This document shows positions 53,564 to 62,799 of a stretch of DNA of 64,000 nucleotides, in pieces (the stretch's first letter is position 1; each line of letters opens with the position of its first letter). The notes under the pieces are model-generated. The model saw nothing but the letters and a program-made list of their open reading frames with translations, was not told the origin of the DNA and did not search any database. The stretch comes from Blautia coccoides (GTDB lineage Bacteria > Bacillota > Clostridia > Lachnospirales > Lachnospiraceae): NCBI RefSeq assembly GCF_034355335.1, contig NZ_CP136422.1:3878501-3942500 (forward strand), in the 5' to 3' direction. The position numbers and the translations under genes are program-made.

Positions 53564-54214
53564 TCAGAATTCCTTACTGCTGTAAATCCTGACCGATATC
53601 ACATAAGAGACTGCTAAAACCAGAATACTTACTGCCAAAGCCACTCCCACAATTATCATCTTTCCATTTGGATTCTGCAGAAGATCGATCAGCGCAGATT
53701 CCATTCTCGTCCCCTGTATTATATCTTTTATAAGCAACATCACTATAGTTGGAGCCAAAAAAAGCATCACAAAAACTACCCTTCCTTTTTCAACGCCCAG
53801 CTTATATATGACAGGAATAATAATTGCCGAATAAATGGGGATGATTATGCAGGCAGAAACGGAACTGAATATCTCCTTAGCCACATCCGCATTCAAAAGC
53901 GCAGCTGTTATCCCTGTGATTACCGCTGTAAATAGGGCAATCCCTACTGACATAACAATGACTAACAGATATCTTGCACGCACAACTGTCTTTTTTCCCA
54001 GAGGAAGGGAAGCCGCATATGTGTCCCAATGGTAATACTGGTCAGCATTAAACAGACTGAGAATTGATGTCGCAAATACCACAATACACATGACCCCCAC
54101 ATACCCCGGGCTTTTCATGATATAACCAAATATACACAAAAACAAGAATAACAAGATATACGTTTTTTGAGTAATTCTGATGCCGTATATATCCTTTAAT
54201 ATCAACCCTTTCAT
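53564..54214 (-). CDS. ABC-2 type transporter permease
   Basis: The 216-residue membrane protein begins MKGLILKDIYGIRITQKTYILLF and has six hydrophobic segments. It resembles the ABC-2 permeases in GntR-ABC operons of Firmicutes (as in YtrABC-like sets). The start overlaps the ATPase gene by four bases. The transported substrate, perhaps a lantibiotic or cell-wall-active compound, is not evident. Confidence 0.85.
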   Translation of the reverse strand: MKGLILKDIYGIRITQKTYILLFLFLCIFGYIMKSPGYVGVMCIVVFATSILSLFNADQYYHWDTYAASLPLGKKTVVRARYLLVIVMSVGIALFTAVITGITAALLNADVAKEIFSSVSACIIIPIYSAIIIPVIYKLGVEKGRVVFVMLFLAPTIVMLLIKDIIQGTRMESALIDLLQNPNGKMIIVGVALAVSILVLAVSYVISVRIYSSKEF

Positions 54215-55074
54215 GATATCACCTCACCTTTCTCCAAAAGCAGCAGAACTTCTTCGATATCCGGTGCGTCCATTATCATATCAGGATACCTGCTTAAGAA
54301 TTCCTGCCTGTCCCTCACCAAAAATTCATATCCCAAAGCTCCTCTTTTCAGCCTCATGATTCCCTTTTTATCCAGTGCACTGTAATCTTCTTTTGAACAT
54401 TTTCCCACACCGTAGTGATAGAGAAGTTCATCTTTATTTTCCATAAACAGCAGATGCCCGTTCTGGATAAATGCTATATAATCAGATACCTTCTCCAGAT
54501 CGCTGATAATATGTGAGGATAAAAGCACTGTATTTTCCTCGTCCTGAATATATTCCAGCAGAATATCCAGCAGATCATCCCTCACCAGAGGGTCAAGGCC
54601 GCTGGTGGCTTCGTCAAAGATAAGTATCTTCGCTCTGTGCGAGAGCGCCACTGCGATCTGCAGTTTCATTTTCATTCCTCTGGAGTAATCCTTGATCAAC
54701 TTTTTAGGTTCCAGTTTAAAATCACCCAGATATTTTTCGTACAGCCCCCTATCCCATTGACTGAAAATATTTTCCATGATCCTGCCTATCTGGAATGCGT
54801 TCATAGTTTCATGAAAGTTGGATTCCGCCAGTACCATGCCCACCTGATTTTTCCAGTCGTCATCCTTTTCCTCCAGTTTCTCCCCGTCCACATAAATCTC
54901 ACCGGCATCCTTCTTTATAATTCCAAGAATACACTTGATCAGAGTAGTCTTCCCGGCTCCGTTGGCTCCAACCAGTCCTACAATACTGCCCGCTGGGATT
55001 TCCATAGTGATATGATCCAGTGAAAACTTCTCATAGCTCTTCACCAGCCCCTCAATTCTGATAGCTGCTTCCAT
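54211..55074 (-). CDS. ABC transporter ATPase of the GntR-linked operon
   Basis: The 287-residue ATPase has Walker A GANGAGKTT, signature YSRGMKMKLQIAVALSH, Walker B ILIFDEATSGLDP and an H-loop (LLSSHIISDLEKV). The signature is the YSRGMK type of drug/bacteriocin-export ATPases. It follows the GntR gene by two bases and is coupled to the permease by an ATGA overlap. Confidence 0.94.
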   Translation of the reverse strand: MEAAIRIEGLVKSYEKFSLDHITMEIPAGSIVGLVGANGAGKTTLIKCILGIIKKDAGEIYVDGEKLEEKDDDWKNQVGMVLAESNFHETMNAFQIGRIMENIFSQWDRGLYEKYLGDFKLEPKKLIKDYSRGMKMKLQIAVALSHRAKILIFDEATSGLDPLVRDDLLDILLEYIQDEENTVLLSSHIISDLEKVSDYIAFIQNGHLLFMENKDELLYHYGVGKCSKEDYSALDKKGIMRLKRGALGYEFLVRDRQEFLSRYPDMIMDAPDIEEVLLLLEKGEVIS

Positions 55075-55076
55075 TT

Positions 55077-55451
55077 TTATTCCTCCTCATAGAGCATTTT
55101 AAGCATTTCCGTCAATTCATCCAATTCTACTCCGCTGATTTTACTTTTTTCAACAGCTTTTTCAAGTAAACCTTCTATTTCCTTTAACTGCTCCTCTCTC
55201 ACAAGCTCATGGTTTGTATCGGCTACAAAACTGCCCTTGCCAACCTGAGAACAAATAAATCCGTCTCTCTCTAATTCTTCGTAGGCTCTCTTTGTGGTGA
55301 TCACACTGATACGAAGTTCTTTTGCCAAAAGGCGCATGGAGGGAAGTGACTCCCCTGATTTTAGCTGGCCTCCCATAATTGCCTGCTTCATTTGCTCTGT
55401 AATTTGTTCGTATATGGGCTTGCCGCTTGTATTGCTGATTATAATATTCAT
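55077..55451 (-). CDS. GntR-family regulator, YtrA type
   Basis: The 124-residue protein has the GntR winged helix (PIYEQITEQMKQAIMGGQLKSGESLPSMRLLAKELRISVITTKRAYEELERDGFICSQVGKGSFVA) and a short C-terminal helical tail, the YtrA layout. Such proteins repress their own ABC operon until cell-envelope stress or an antibiotic appears. It is the first gene of the GntR-ATPase-permease operon, with a consensus promoter and repeated GTATATAC sites upstream. Confidence 0.93.
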   Translation of the reverse strand: MNIIISNTSGKPIYEQITEQMKQAIMGGQLKSGESLPSMRLLAKELRISVITTKRAYEELERDGFICSQVGKGSFVADTNHELVREEQLKEIEGLLEKAVEKSKISGVELDELTEMLKMLYEEE

Positions 55452-55480
55452 CTTTACTTCTCAACTTTCTGTGCACGCGT

Positions 55481-55537
55481 GTATATACATTATTTATTGT
55501 ATATACTCATTATATACATTAGATACATATTTGTCAA
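55481..55537 (-). promoter_or_regulatory. Promoter and GTATATAC operators of the GntR-ABC operon
   Basis: On the minus strand TTGACA (55537-55532) and TATAAT (55514-55509) are exactly 17 bases apart. The self-complementary octamer GTATATAC occurs at 55481 and 55499, with TATATAC again at 55511 overlapping the -10 box. The repeats are 18 bases apart. This arrangement suits autorepression by the GntR protein. Confidence 0.75.
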
Positions 55538-55770
55538 CAGCTATTTAAAAAGCGCCACGGTTTTCGGGGTGATGGAAAGTTACGGATACATATGGCCATA
55601 CAATACAGATAGATTTGATTTTGCTGTATACTCTGTCTTCGTTAAAAAATCTGATCTGCCGTATTCCCGCACGCATGATGGAGATGAAAAACAGCACCGG
55701 ACATATCTGTTTGATATGCCCGATGCTGTCTTATGAAATACTCTTTCTTATGAAATATTCTTTCTGCTGC
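55538..55770. other. Intergenic region holding only a terminator
   Basis: An open frame on the plus strand (about 55570-55736) lacks a start site and is partly made of the terminator described next. I see no gene here. Confidence 0.5.
55686..55729 (-). terminator. Terminator of the protease-surface protein operon
   Basis: ACAGCACCGGACATATC (55691-55707) pairs with GATATGCCCGATGCTGT (55713-55729) with two mismatches; on the minus strand the stem ends in TTTTT. It lies 40 bases after the stop of the surface protein gene. Confidence 0.82.
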
Positions 55771-57288
55771 TTAAATATGCCTTCTTCTGCTTCTCCACAT
55801 GAAAACCATAGCTGCTGCTGAAAGCCCTGCCAACAGGATCAGTCCTTCCACCGGTGTATCATCTCCCGTTTTTGCAGTCTTAGCCGCAGTCTTTGCAGCC
55901 GGTTTTACCGGTGCTTTTTTCTTATCATCCGGTTTGTTCACAGACACTGCCGGGAACTGCTCGTTCTTACGCACCTGCTTTGTAGTGAGAACATATGTGG
56001 AGCAATGTTCAATCTGGATGGTCACATATCCGTTCACTACCTTGATATTCTTCTGTACAGGCTCGGCAGCTTTCTTATTTGCGTTGTAATAATACAGATA
56101 AAGGTTCTGTCCGTCTTTAAAGCTGCTGCCTGCATAGATTTCAACTTCCGCCAATCCCGGGAGCTCTCCCTCATAGTCGAATTCAAGATACAGGTTCTCT
56201 GAATCTTTCGCCATAAGGCTGCCGGCATCCTTATTCTCTTTCTTTTGTACAATTCCAAAATCCATGGCAGCATCTGCGTTTGTTATTTCTGTTCCGGTAA
56301 ACTTCCATGAATACTGAAGCACTCCGTTGTCTTCTGCCATGATGGTCAATGTTCTCTCTGTTCCTTTCAGGCTCTTGAACAATGCCTTTTGCTGTTCTTC
56401 TGTCAAACCATTACCATCTTTGCTTTTAAATATCAGACTGGTCACGCTGGAATCCGCCAGCCCCTTCTCTAAATCTTCATATGTAGTGGCTGTGCATACT
56501 CCGTTCGGATAGACAGGAACATCCGGGCTGCCTGGATTCCCCGGGTTATTTGGATCATCTGGGTTGTTCGGATCATCTGGATTGTTCGGATCATCTGGGT
56601 TGTCCGGATTATCTGGATTGTTCGGATCATCTGGGTTGTCCGGATTATCTGGATTGTCCGGATCATCCGGGTTATCCGGATTCCCCGGGTTGTCTGGATT
56701 GTCCGGATTATCCGGGTTATCCGGATTCCCTGGATTGTCCGGATTATCCGGATTCCCTGGATTGTCCGGATCCGGAACTTTTTCTCCTACTGCCCAGTCA
56801 TAAGATATGCCCTGCAGTACCCCTTCATCCACAGTATTCATTTGATGACTCTGGTCAACAAACACAACACTTTTTGGCACGATGGATGCCTGAAACATTT
56901 CACTTTTCGGAGTGCCTGATATGGTACCGACCGACACATCCCGGGCCTGATCAAAAACCGTATCCGATGATGAAAAATAGATATCCAGGACACCATTTTC
57001 ATAAATATATTCCCGGATCCTGCATTTGTTCTGTATCTCTTCTGAGAAAGTAAAGGTAATATCACCGATACTTCCGCTTTCAATCTCTGTTATCTTCATT
57101 TGGATCCGGTATGTTGTAGCATGGTTTTTTATCATATCCCCATTGGGGTAGAGGGCCAGTTCCACCTGGCCCGCATCCTTTTGCTGCATTTTGATCATCG
57201 TATCATCCTGTTTGGCAGCCTGTACAGGGACATAAGCCGCAAACAGCGCCAGAACTAAAACAATACATAAGCTCTTTATTCTCTTCAT
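55771..57288 (-). CDS. Surface protein with cohesin-like N-terminus, Asn-Pro-Asp repeat and sorting-signal-like C-terminus
   Basis: The 505-residue protein begins with a signal peptide (MKRIKSLCIVLVLALFAAYVPVQA). Residues about 30-165 form a beta-rich domain (VELALYPNGDMIKNHATTYRIQMKITE..., IGDITFTFS, YENGVLDIYFSS) that resembles cohesin or related bacterial beta-sandwiches. A linker of NPDNPG/NPDDPN units covers about 171-256, and a second domain runs to about 440. The end has AKTGDDTP, a hydrophobic stretch and RSRRRHI, similar to a sortase signal but without the usual LP. Its start overlaps the stop of the M60 protease gene by one base, so the two are one operon. Cohesin identity is inferred, not certain. 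Confidence 0.78.
   Translation of the reverse strand: MKRIKSLCIVLVLALFAAYVPVQAAKQDDTMIKMQQKDAGQVELALYPNGDMIKNHATTYRIQMKITEIESGSIGDITFTFSEEIQNKCRIREYIYENGVLDIYFSSSDTVFDQARDVSVGTISGTPKSEMFQASIVPKSVVFVDQSHQMNTVDEGVLQGISYDWAVGEKVPDPDNPGNPDNPDNPGNPDNPDNPDNPDNPGNPDNPDDPDNPDNPDNPDDPNNPDNPDNPDDPNNPDDPNNPDDPNNPGNPGSPDVPVYPNGVCTATTYEDLEKGLADSSVTSLIFKSKDGNGLTEEQQKALFKSLKGTERTLTIMAEDNGVLQYSWKFTGTEITNADAAMDFGIVQKKENKDAGSLMAKDSENLYLEFDYEGELPGLAEVEIYAGSSFKDGQNLYLYYYNANKKAAEPVQKNIKVVNGYVTIQIEHCSTYVLTTKQVRKNEQFPAVSVNKPDDKKKAPVKPAAKTAAKTAKTGDDTPVEGLILLAGLSAAAMVFMWRSRRRHI
56520..56775 (-). repeat. Nine-base tandem repeat encoding (Asn-Pro-Asp/Gly)n
   Basis: About 28 copies of a nine-base unit such as GGATTATCC or GGATTGTCC (plus strand) encode NPD, NPG, DPN and DPD units in the surface protein. 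The near-identical units should allow slipped-strand length change without a frameshift. The encoded linker is rigid and acidic and would hold the N-terminal domain away from the cell wall. Confidence 0.9.
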
Positions 57289-60200
57289 CAGTTCCCCTCC
57301 TCATGTTTATCCGTCAATTGAATCGGCGGCAGCGGATTCGGCACAGCCATGGGCATTGTATCACTTACAAGACGTTCACCTTCATTTGTATGCGCATCAT
57401 CCACTCGGTATAATTCCGCCCTGACACTGGTCACACCGGATGGGATCTGATCCGGTTCCATATAATAGATCCATGTACCGGATGAAACTTCTCCCAGTTC
57501 TCCCTCAGCCGGAACCTCCGCAAAGATCAACTGGGAACCATCCAGGATATTTCCATTCTGGTCATACAATTTTACCACATTATAGGAAGGATTTCCTTTA
57601 TATTCGCCTGTGAAGATCAGGGAACCGACAGGTATCTCACCTCCGTTTTCATCATAGCTGTAATTTTTATCCAGAATACCGATACCGTTTTCCAAAAACT
57701 CAACATTGTCTCCTGTGGGGCCTAAAATATCTATCTCAGACAGAGACACTGTACTCTGCCCTTTGATCTTCAGCTTCAGATAAGCAGCATCATAGGTGTA
57801 CAGCCAGGAATCACCTTCTTTGTTGAAATAGGAAACAGCCGTATTCTCCGAGTAAGACAGACTTCCTGATTTCACAAGCGTCCACTGGTTTCCGTCCTGA
57901 CTCACATAGGCATCAAAATTCTTAACTGCTGTTTTTTCATCAGTGGCTGTGATCTTGAACGCGGCCGCCTGAAGGGTTCTGCCAAAACTGATAATGATTT
58001 CCGGAGATTTTGCTTCTCCGGTATATACATCTGTATAATCATTGTTATATATGCTGCTGATTCCCGAAACAACGGTTCCCTCCGGATTTTCCTCACTGCC
58101 GTTTTCCTGTCTGTCACTGGAGGAGGTCATATTCGTTGTTATATTCCATCCATCCTTTGCCACACTTCCGTCATTGGAAATCTTCACGGTGTCCGCTGTA
58201 ACTTTCTCTGTCTGCTGCAACAGTTTGTCATATCCCACCACTTCATAAGTAAACACTCTGTTGTTCATAGATGCAATGGTATCTGTATATGTCACAGAGC
58301 CGTCCTTAGCCTCTGCAAATCCGATCACCTTGCCATTTCTGTATATTTCATATCCCAGCATGGAGTTCTGGTCAGCCGCGTCATTGGAAAGTGTGAGGGT
58401 CACCTGAGCAGAATTAGGAACATATGTAAGCGCTGCACTTACTGCAGTCTGTCCGGCTGTACTTTCTCCGCCTTCTATGCGGTATACCCTTGCCTCATCT
58501 GTAATATAGCTGATCCTTCTCGTCTCTGCTTCAAACTGTGACGCATATGCAATGGTATCCTCGTCCGGTGTCATTCCCCACTGTTCAAAGAATTCCAGTA
58601 AGTTCTTCCCGGCAGCCGCACATGACAGCCGCATCAGGGTATTGTCCACATCTTTTGGAATCGTCAGTGCGATTCCCTCCGGAGCAGGTGCAATGGCCGT
58701 ATTCCTTGCGTACGCGTCCACTCTTGCAAAAAACAGATTGTTAAACTGCTCCTCATAAGTTTCATAAGTCTTATAATTATATCCGTCATCATAGGCCAGA
58801 TGGAGCTGCCAGTACATGGCAAGACTTGTAAACACATTTTCCGCACGGCCTTTTGTACCAGAAGTGACCTTCTTATACACATCCTCATATTTATAGCGTA
58901 CAGAATCATTTGTCTCCTTTGCCTGTGCCAGAATGGAATAATAATTGTTGGTTATCTCGGCGATGGCATAGGACGGCTGATTGATGATATGGCCTATCTC
59001 ATGGGCAATTCCCCAGCCAAAAAGCTGTCCGCTCACATATTTTCCATTATCACTTTCAACCGGTACACCGCCTGCAAGGCCGCTCACGCTGCCCCATTCG
59101 ATACCCACATGAAGCCCGCCGGCATACATAAAGGCTCCGGAAAACATTCTCATGTAACGTATGTTCAGACGGCTGGACGGCAGATTATTTTTGCTGCCAT
59201 ACTGGGCAGTCAGTGCCTTGTCTCCATTATAATCACCCAGTCCTTTGTGCTGGTAAAACAGTGTCACCATCTGTTCCATAGCTTGACAGGACTCATATAG
59301 TACCTCTGTCTGATTATCCAGATTCTTTTCTTTCCCCTGGTTTTTCAGCTTATTGTTGATGCCGTTCAGGATCTGTTCTGCCGATACCGAATACATCATC
59401 TGATCCAGCACAATGTCCGTTGCTCCCAAAATGCAGTTCTGCTTGTCATAGCTGTAATCACAACTGCTTTCTTTATTGCCTTCATGCAGTTTTTTATGAA
59501 GTTCAGAAATCTGTGGAACATATGCATTGAGTTTCTCCACATATGCCCTGACAGCTTCCCTGGCTTCAGTCTCATCCGCTGCATTGGAGATATCAAGCTT
59601 GGGTATCTCCTGTCCTCCGCTGACACGAACACTCATGTTCAGTGTATCATTATTTCCTGTAAACTCCACATAGAGACTGCCGCCGTGTTCTGTGCTCAGA
59701 CTGCTGATCTGGGGAATGGTTACCTCATTTTTGCCATTCTTCAGATTCTGCACCACAACCCTGCTCCAGCTTCCTGATTCCGCGTGATACTGTGTTGCGA
59801 TCAGGTTCAGGTTGGTATTGGCTCCCAATTCCGCGTCATCTCTGCCTACATATACAACCAGTTCTTCCCCTGCATGGGCACTAATGCCAAGAGGCTGCCA
59901 TGCATTCAGACCTCCCGAGAAGCCCAGAGCGCCGTCTTTTTTCTTGGTCACTGTTGTATCAACCTTCATGATCCTGCCGGCATTCTTGTCATTGAGAAGA
60001 TCTTTTGCATAGGCCAGATCAGAAAGCAGCAGCTCTCTTTTCGGATGGAAATCCCCGGTAACTTCATCCGGAGTGTTAGCTCTGTTCTCCAGCGCCTCTA
60101 TCGTCTCTGCAGTTACATCTTCCTGCAGTTCCACATGCATAGCATCCGCAAACAGTGCATCAACATCCTTTTCCAGGCTGTCATAATAGTAAAATTTCAT

Positions 60201-62717
60201 CTCCGCTATAGAGATTCTCCCATTCACAGGAACCCATGCCATGGCAAAGTTTATCTGTATCCGTTTTGCCTTAAAAGGCTGGGAATAATTAAATTCGTAA
60301 TATGCCTTACCGTTTACACTCTTCTTCTGCGTAAATTGACCATCTATTGTAGATATTTTTCCCTCTTCATCCCAGTATCTTGTTTTTGCATAGCCATATG
60401 CATACTGTTGTTTTTCATCAGGGACTACCACCAGCCTGTCCATCTCATAGCTCTGGTCAAAGGTAATGATAGGTGATGGCTTGCCCGAATTATAGCCGCC
60501 TGCATCCCAGGACGGCAGACTCCAGGAAGTGGTGTAATCATTATCTGCCACCGCTTCATTTATCTCCGGTCCTGATGACGGATATTCAATGGATGTAATG
60601 TGGGCGGTCAGTCCTCCCCCTTTCTGAGGCGTGTTGATCAGCTTATAATTGGATGTGACTGCAGGATCAATATCTGTTGTCTCTCCCGCATAAAGCTTTG
60701 ACTTTCCACTGGTTCCCATTTCATTTGTTCCTGTAAGGCAGATTTCATAGGTTGTGCTGTCTTTTAAGTCTGTGAGCTGATATTTATTCTGCTGGATGTC
60801 TTCTCTCTTTTCAAACTCTTCGGTTCCCTGTTCTCTGTAATAGAGTGTATAGGAATCCGTGTCTTCCATCTTCTTCCAGGTAATATCCAGTTTTCTGTAT
60901 CCCCCGGAAATGCTCACATTCTCCGGCGCATCAGGCGCTTTTGACGGCTTCGGGATCACAGACACCGTTTCCGAATAAGCACTGCTCCAGTCTCCGTTCA
61001 CGGACCTGACCTGTACTGTGTACTCCTCATTATTTTTTATTTTCTCAGTCCCAAAGCTTGTTACGAGGATACTGTTCTCTGCTGTTGGATAGACTTTGCT
61101 TTTTCCGTCTTTTTTCACCATGACTTCATATCCCGCTACATTTGTCTGGGCGTTCCAGGTCACGGTAAATTTCTTATCTCCCGGCTCTGCTTTTACCTGG
61201 TCAGGAATATTCATGACCGGTGCAGGGATCCTGTCCTCCATTCCATTGAGGAATTCCACCTTGGAGATATCCGCCAGCTTGCTTCCTCCCGTATCTGTCA
61301 CCTTGATGGTTACCTTTTTAATGGCTACCTGTTTTCCCAAGTTGATGATTATGGTTCCGTCCGGCTCAATGACTGCCTGCGCCGCAGTGAGGGCGAACAT
61401 GGATACGCTGCTTATGGGAACTTCTATGGTCTGGCTCTGTCCCACTTCATCCACATAATCCACGGTCACTGACCCTGCCTGAATGATATTACCGGAGTCC
61501 CTCGGAGGCGACAAAACCAATGCCCCTGCCTGGATATCGGTACGTTTTTCCAGATCAAGCTGCAGTTCCACCGGATTTTCCGGCGAGATTTCCCCGTCAT
61601 TCGCAGGTTTCAGGGAAACACTGCCGCCGTCTTCCAGGATACTCTCAACACTTCCCTCTGCAACCTGGGTTGTCTCGCCCACATTTGCTGATATCTCTTC
61701 CAGAATATAACTTCTTGTCACATAGGATTCCATTTTCTCGAATCCATAGCTGTAAGAAAGCCACTGCAGATCCACAAGATCCACCTTTTGATCCTGATCC
61801 AGATCAAACACGCTGTCTGTGCTCTCCAGATGAATGGCCCGGATCAGCTCTGTTTTGTCATTCTCATCAATAACACCGTCACGATTTACATCCCCATATC
61901 CGATAACACCGGGATGTCTCTCCATGTCAGAAAAATCCATGCCGGTGTAGACATCCATAAACTGCATCTTCTGATCCATTGCCTGGATCTCCACATCCTG
62001 GTCATATACGGCAAAATGGCTTCCGCTTATACGAAGATGATATTGTCCCGGTTCCAGATCCACAAAAGAGGCCTCTGCTTTTTTTGACACACTCTCCCCT
62101 TCCAACATGGAAAAAGAGGCTTCCAACTGCTGCCCTTCTCTTGTGAGGACTGCCTGCAACCCACTGTTCAGCGTCTCCGGGGCGCTGTAGGGAAGGCTGT
62201 AGATCAGACTCAGATGGAGCCGGCCTTTCTGTACTATGCTCCCATCCGCCGGCAGTGTTCCGTCTTCCTTCTGTGCTTCTGGACTTTTTAGTGACTCTTG
62301 GCTATTGCTCTGTCCCGCCTTCGCACCGGTCTGTTCTCCCGGTGTTTCTTCCTGCTTGGCCTCTCCTGCTTGTTCTCCTGTTGTACCTTCCTGCGTAGAG
62401 GCTTCTGGCTGTCCACCCGAAGCCTCTTCCCGCTTAGGCACCTCCTGCTGTTCTCCTGCAGGCTCTTCCCGCTTGGGCACCTCCTGCTGTTCTCCTGTAG
62501 CCTCTTCCTGCTTGGACACCTCCTGCTGTTCTCCTGTTATCCCTTCCTGTTTGGAAGATTCCTGCTGACCGCTGTCTGCCTCTTTGCTCTGAACCTGTCC
62601 GCCGGCTTTATAAGATTCTGTATTTTGCTCCTGTACAGCGGCAAATGCGGTAGTTCCCGGTGTCTGCAAGATCATACCGGATATGAGCAGCCAAGCGCAT
62701 AACTTTTTCATTTTCAA
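57288..62717 (-). CDS. M60-family (mucinase-type) metalloprotease with dockerin, FN3 and F5/8C domains
   Basis: The 1,809-residue secreted protein has a signal peptide (residues 1-27), a 13-residue Glu/Gln-rich repeat (about 58-129), a beta domain, a dockerin with two calcium repeats (GDVNRDGVIDENDKTELIRAI and FDLDQDQKVDLVDLQWLSY, about 272-326), a further beta-sandwich, FN3-like domains (about 500-680), a discoidin-like region (about 690-860), and the M60 catalytic domain with HEIGH at 1239-1243 and Glu1254. A second F5/8C-like domain lies at about 1545-1670. M60 peptidases cut O-glycosylated proteins such as mucins. No wall-anchoring signal is present. The start is TTG 62717, eight bases after AAGGAG, or ATG 62711. 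Confidence 0.92.
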   Translation of the reverse strand: MKMKKLCAWLLISGMILQTPGTTAFAAVQEQNTESYKAGGQVQSKEADSGQQESSKQEGITGEQQEVSKQEEATGEQQEVPKREEPAGEQQEVPKREEASGGQPEASTQEGTTGEQAGEAKQEETPGEQTGAKAGQSNSQESLKSPEAQKEDGTLPADGSIVQKGRLHLSLIYSLPYSAPETLNSGLQAVLTREGQQLEASFSMLEGESVSKKAEASFVDLEPGQYHLRISGSHFAVYDQDVEIQAMDQKMQFMDVYTGMDFSDMERHPGVIGYGDVNRDGVIDENDKTELIRAIHLESTDSVFDLDQDQKVDLVDLQWLSYSYGFEKMESYVTRSYILEEISANVGETTQVAEGSVESILEDGGSVSLKPANDGEISPENPVELQLDLEKRTDIQAGALVLSPPRDSGNIIQAGSVTVDYVDEVGQSQTIEVPISSVSMFALTAAQAVIEPDGTIIINLGKQVAIKKVTIKVTDTGGSKLADISKVEFLNGMEDRIPAPVMNIPDQVKAEPGDKKFTVTWNAQTNVAGYEVMVKKDGKSKVYPTAENSILVTSFGTEKIKNNEEYTVQVRSVNGDWSSAYSETVSVIPKPSKAPDAPENVSISGGYRKLDITWKKMEDTDSYTLYYREQGTEEFEKREDIQQNKYQLTDLKDSTTYEICLTGTNEMGTSGKSKLYAGETTDIDPAVTSNYKLINTPQKGGGLTAHITSIEYPSSGPEINEAVADNDYTTSWSLPSWDAGGYNSGKPSPIITFDQSYEMDRLVVVPDEKQQYAYGYAKTRYWDEEGKISTIDGQFTQKKSVNGKAYYEFNYSQPFKAKRIQINFAMAWVPVNGRISIAEMKFYYYDSLEKDVDALFADAMHVELQEDVTAETIEALENRANTPDEVTGDFHPKRELLLSDLAYAKDLLNDKNAGRIMKVDTTVTKKKDGALGFSGGLNAWQPLGISAHAGEELVVYVGRDDAELGANTNLNLIATQYHAESGSWSRVVVQNLKNGKNEVTIPQISSLSTEHGGSLYVEFTGNNDTLNMSVRVSGGQEIPKLDISNAADETEAREAVRAYVEKLNAYVPQISELHKKLHEGNKESSCDYSYDKQNCILGATDIVLDQMMYSVSAEQILNGINNKLKNQGKEKNLDNQTEVLYESCQAMEQMVTLFYQHKGLGDYNGDKALTAQYGSKNNLPSSRLNIRYMRMFSGAFMYAGGLHVGIEWGSVSGLAGGVPVESDNGKYVSGQLFGWGIAHEIGHIINQPSYAIAEITNNYYSILAQAKETNDSVRYKYEDVYKKVTSGTKGRAENVFTSLAMYWQLHLAYDDGYNYKTYETYEEQFNNLFFARVDAYARNTAIAPAPEGIALTIPKDVDNTLMRLSCAAAGKNLLEFFEQWGMTPDEDTIAYASQFEAETRRISYITDEARVYRIEGGESTAGQTAVSAALTYVPNSAQVTLTLSNDAADQNSMLGYEIYRNGKVIGFAEAKDGSVTYTDTIASMNNRVFTYEVVGYDKLLQQTEKVTADTVKISNDGSVAKDGWNITTNMTSSSDRQENGSEENPEGTVVSGISSIYNNDYTDVYTGEAKSPEIIISFGRTLQAAAFKITATDEKTAVKNFDAYVSQDGNQWTLVKSGSLSYSENTAVSYFNKEGDSWLYTYDAAYLKLKIKGQSTVSLSEIDILGPTGDNVEFLENGIGILDKNYSYDENGGEIPVGSLIFTGEYKGNPSYNVVKLYDQNGNILDGSQLIFAEVPAEGELGEVSSGTWIYYMEPDQIPSGVTSVRAELYRVDDAHTNEGERLVSDTMPMAVPNPLPPIQLTDKHEEGN
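61740..61904 (-). other. Dockerin segment within the M60 protease
   Basis: Residues about 272-326 show two F-hand type calcium loops, DVNRDGVIDEND and DLDQDQKVDLVD, each followed by a helix, the defining layout of a type I dockerin. In cellulosomes this module binds a cohesin on a scaffold. Dockerins are also found alone in gut bacteria, where partners are often unknown. Confidence 0.82.
62331..62546 (-). repeat. 39-bp tandem repeat encoding a Glu/Gln-rich stalk
   Basis: About five and a half copies of a 13-residue unit (consensus EEATGEQQEVPKR) follow the signal peptide of the M60 protease. Copies differ at several positions, so the array is not recent. The encoded segment is probably an extended, charged stalk. 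Confidence 0.85.
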
Positions 62718-62745
62718 TTTCTATTCTCCTTCCCCTTACAGGGCC

Positions 62746-62777
62746 AAAAAAAACGGTATCCAGGGATACCGTTTTTT
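62746..62777 (-). terminator. Expression-platform terminator of the c-di-GMP riboswitch
   Basis: AAAAAACGGTATC and GATACCGTTTTTT form a perfect 13-base stem with a four-base loop and a T-run on the minus strand. It lies between the aptamer and the protease gene, 29 bases before the start. An alternative pairing of the upstream GGTATACC palindrome (about 62797-62811) with its GGTATC could act as antiterminator. Confidence 0.88.
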
Positions 62778-62799
62778 CACAAAGACAACAGACAGACAG

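Noticed and set aside
56520..56775. Possible CRISPR array
   Set aside because: The repeat is nine bases without spacers and is in frame within a protein gene.
56550..57053. Leu/Ser/Gly repeat frames opposite the NPD repeat
   Set aside because: Antisense reading of the nine-base repeat; the sense frame has signal peptide, domains and operon context.
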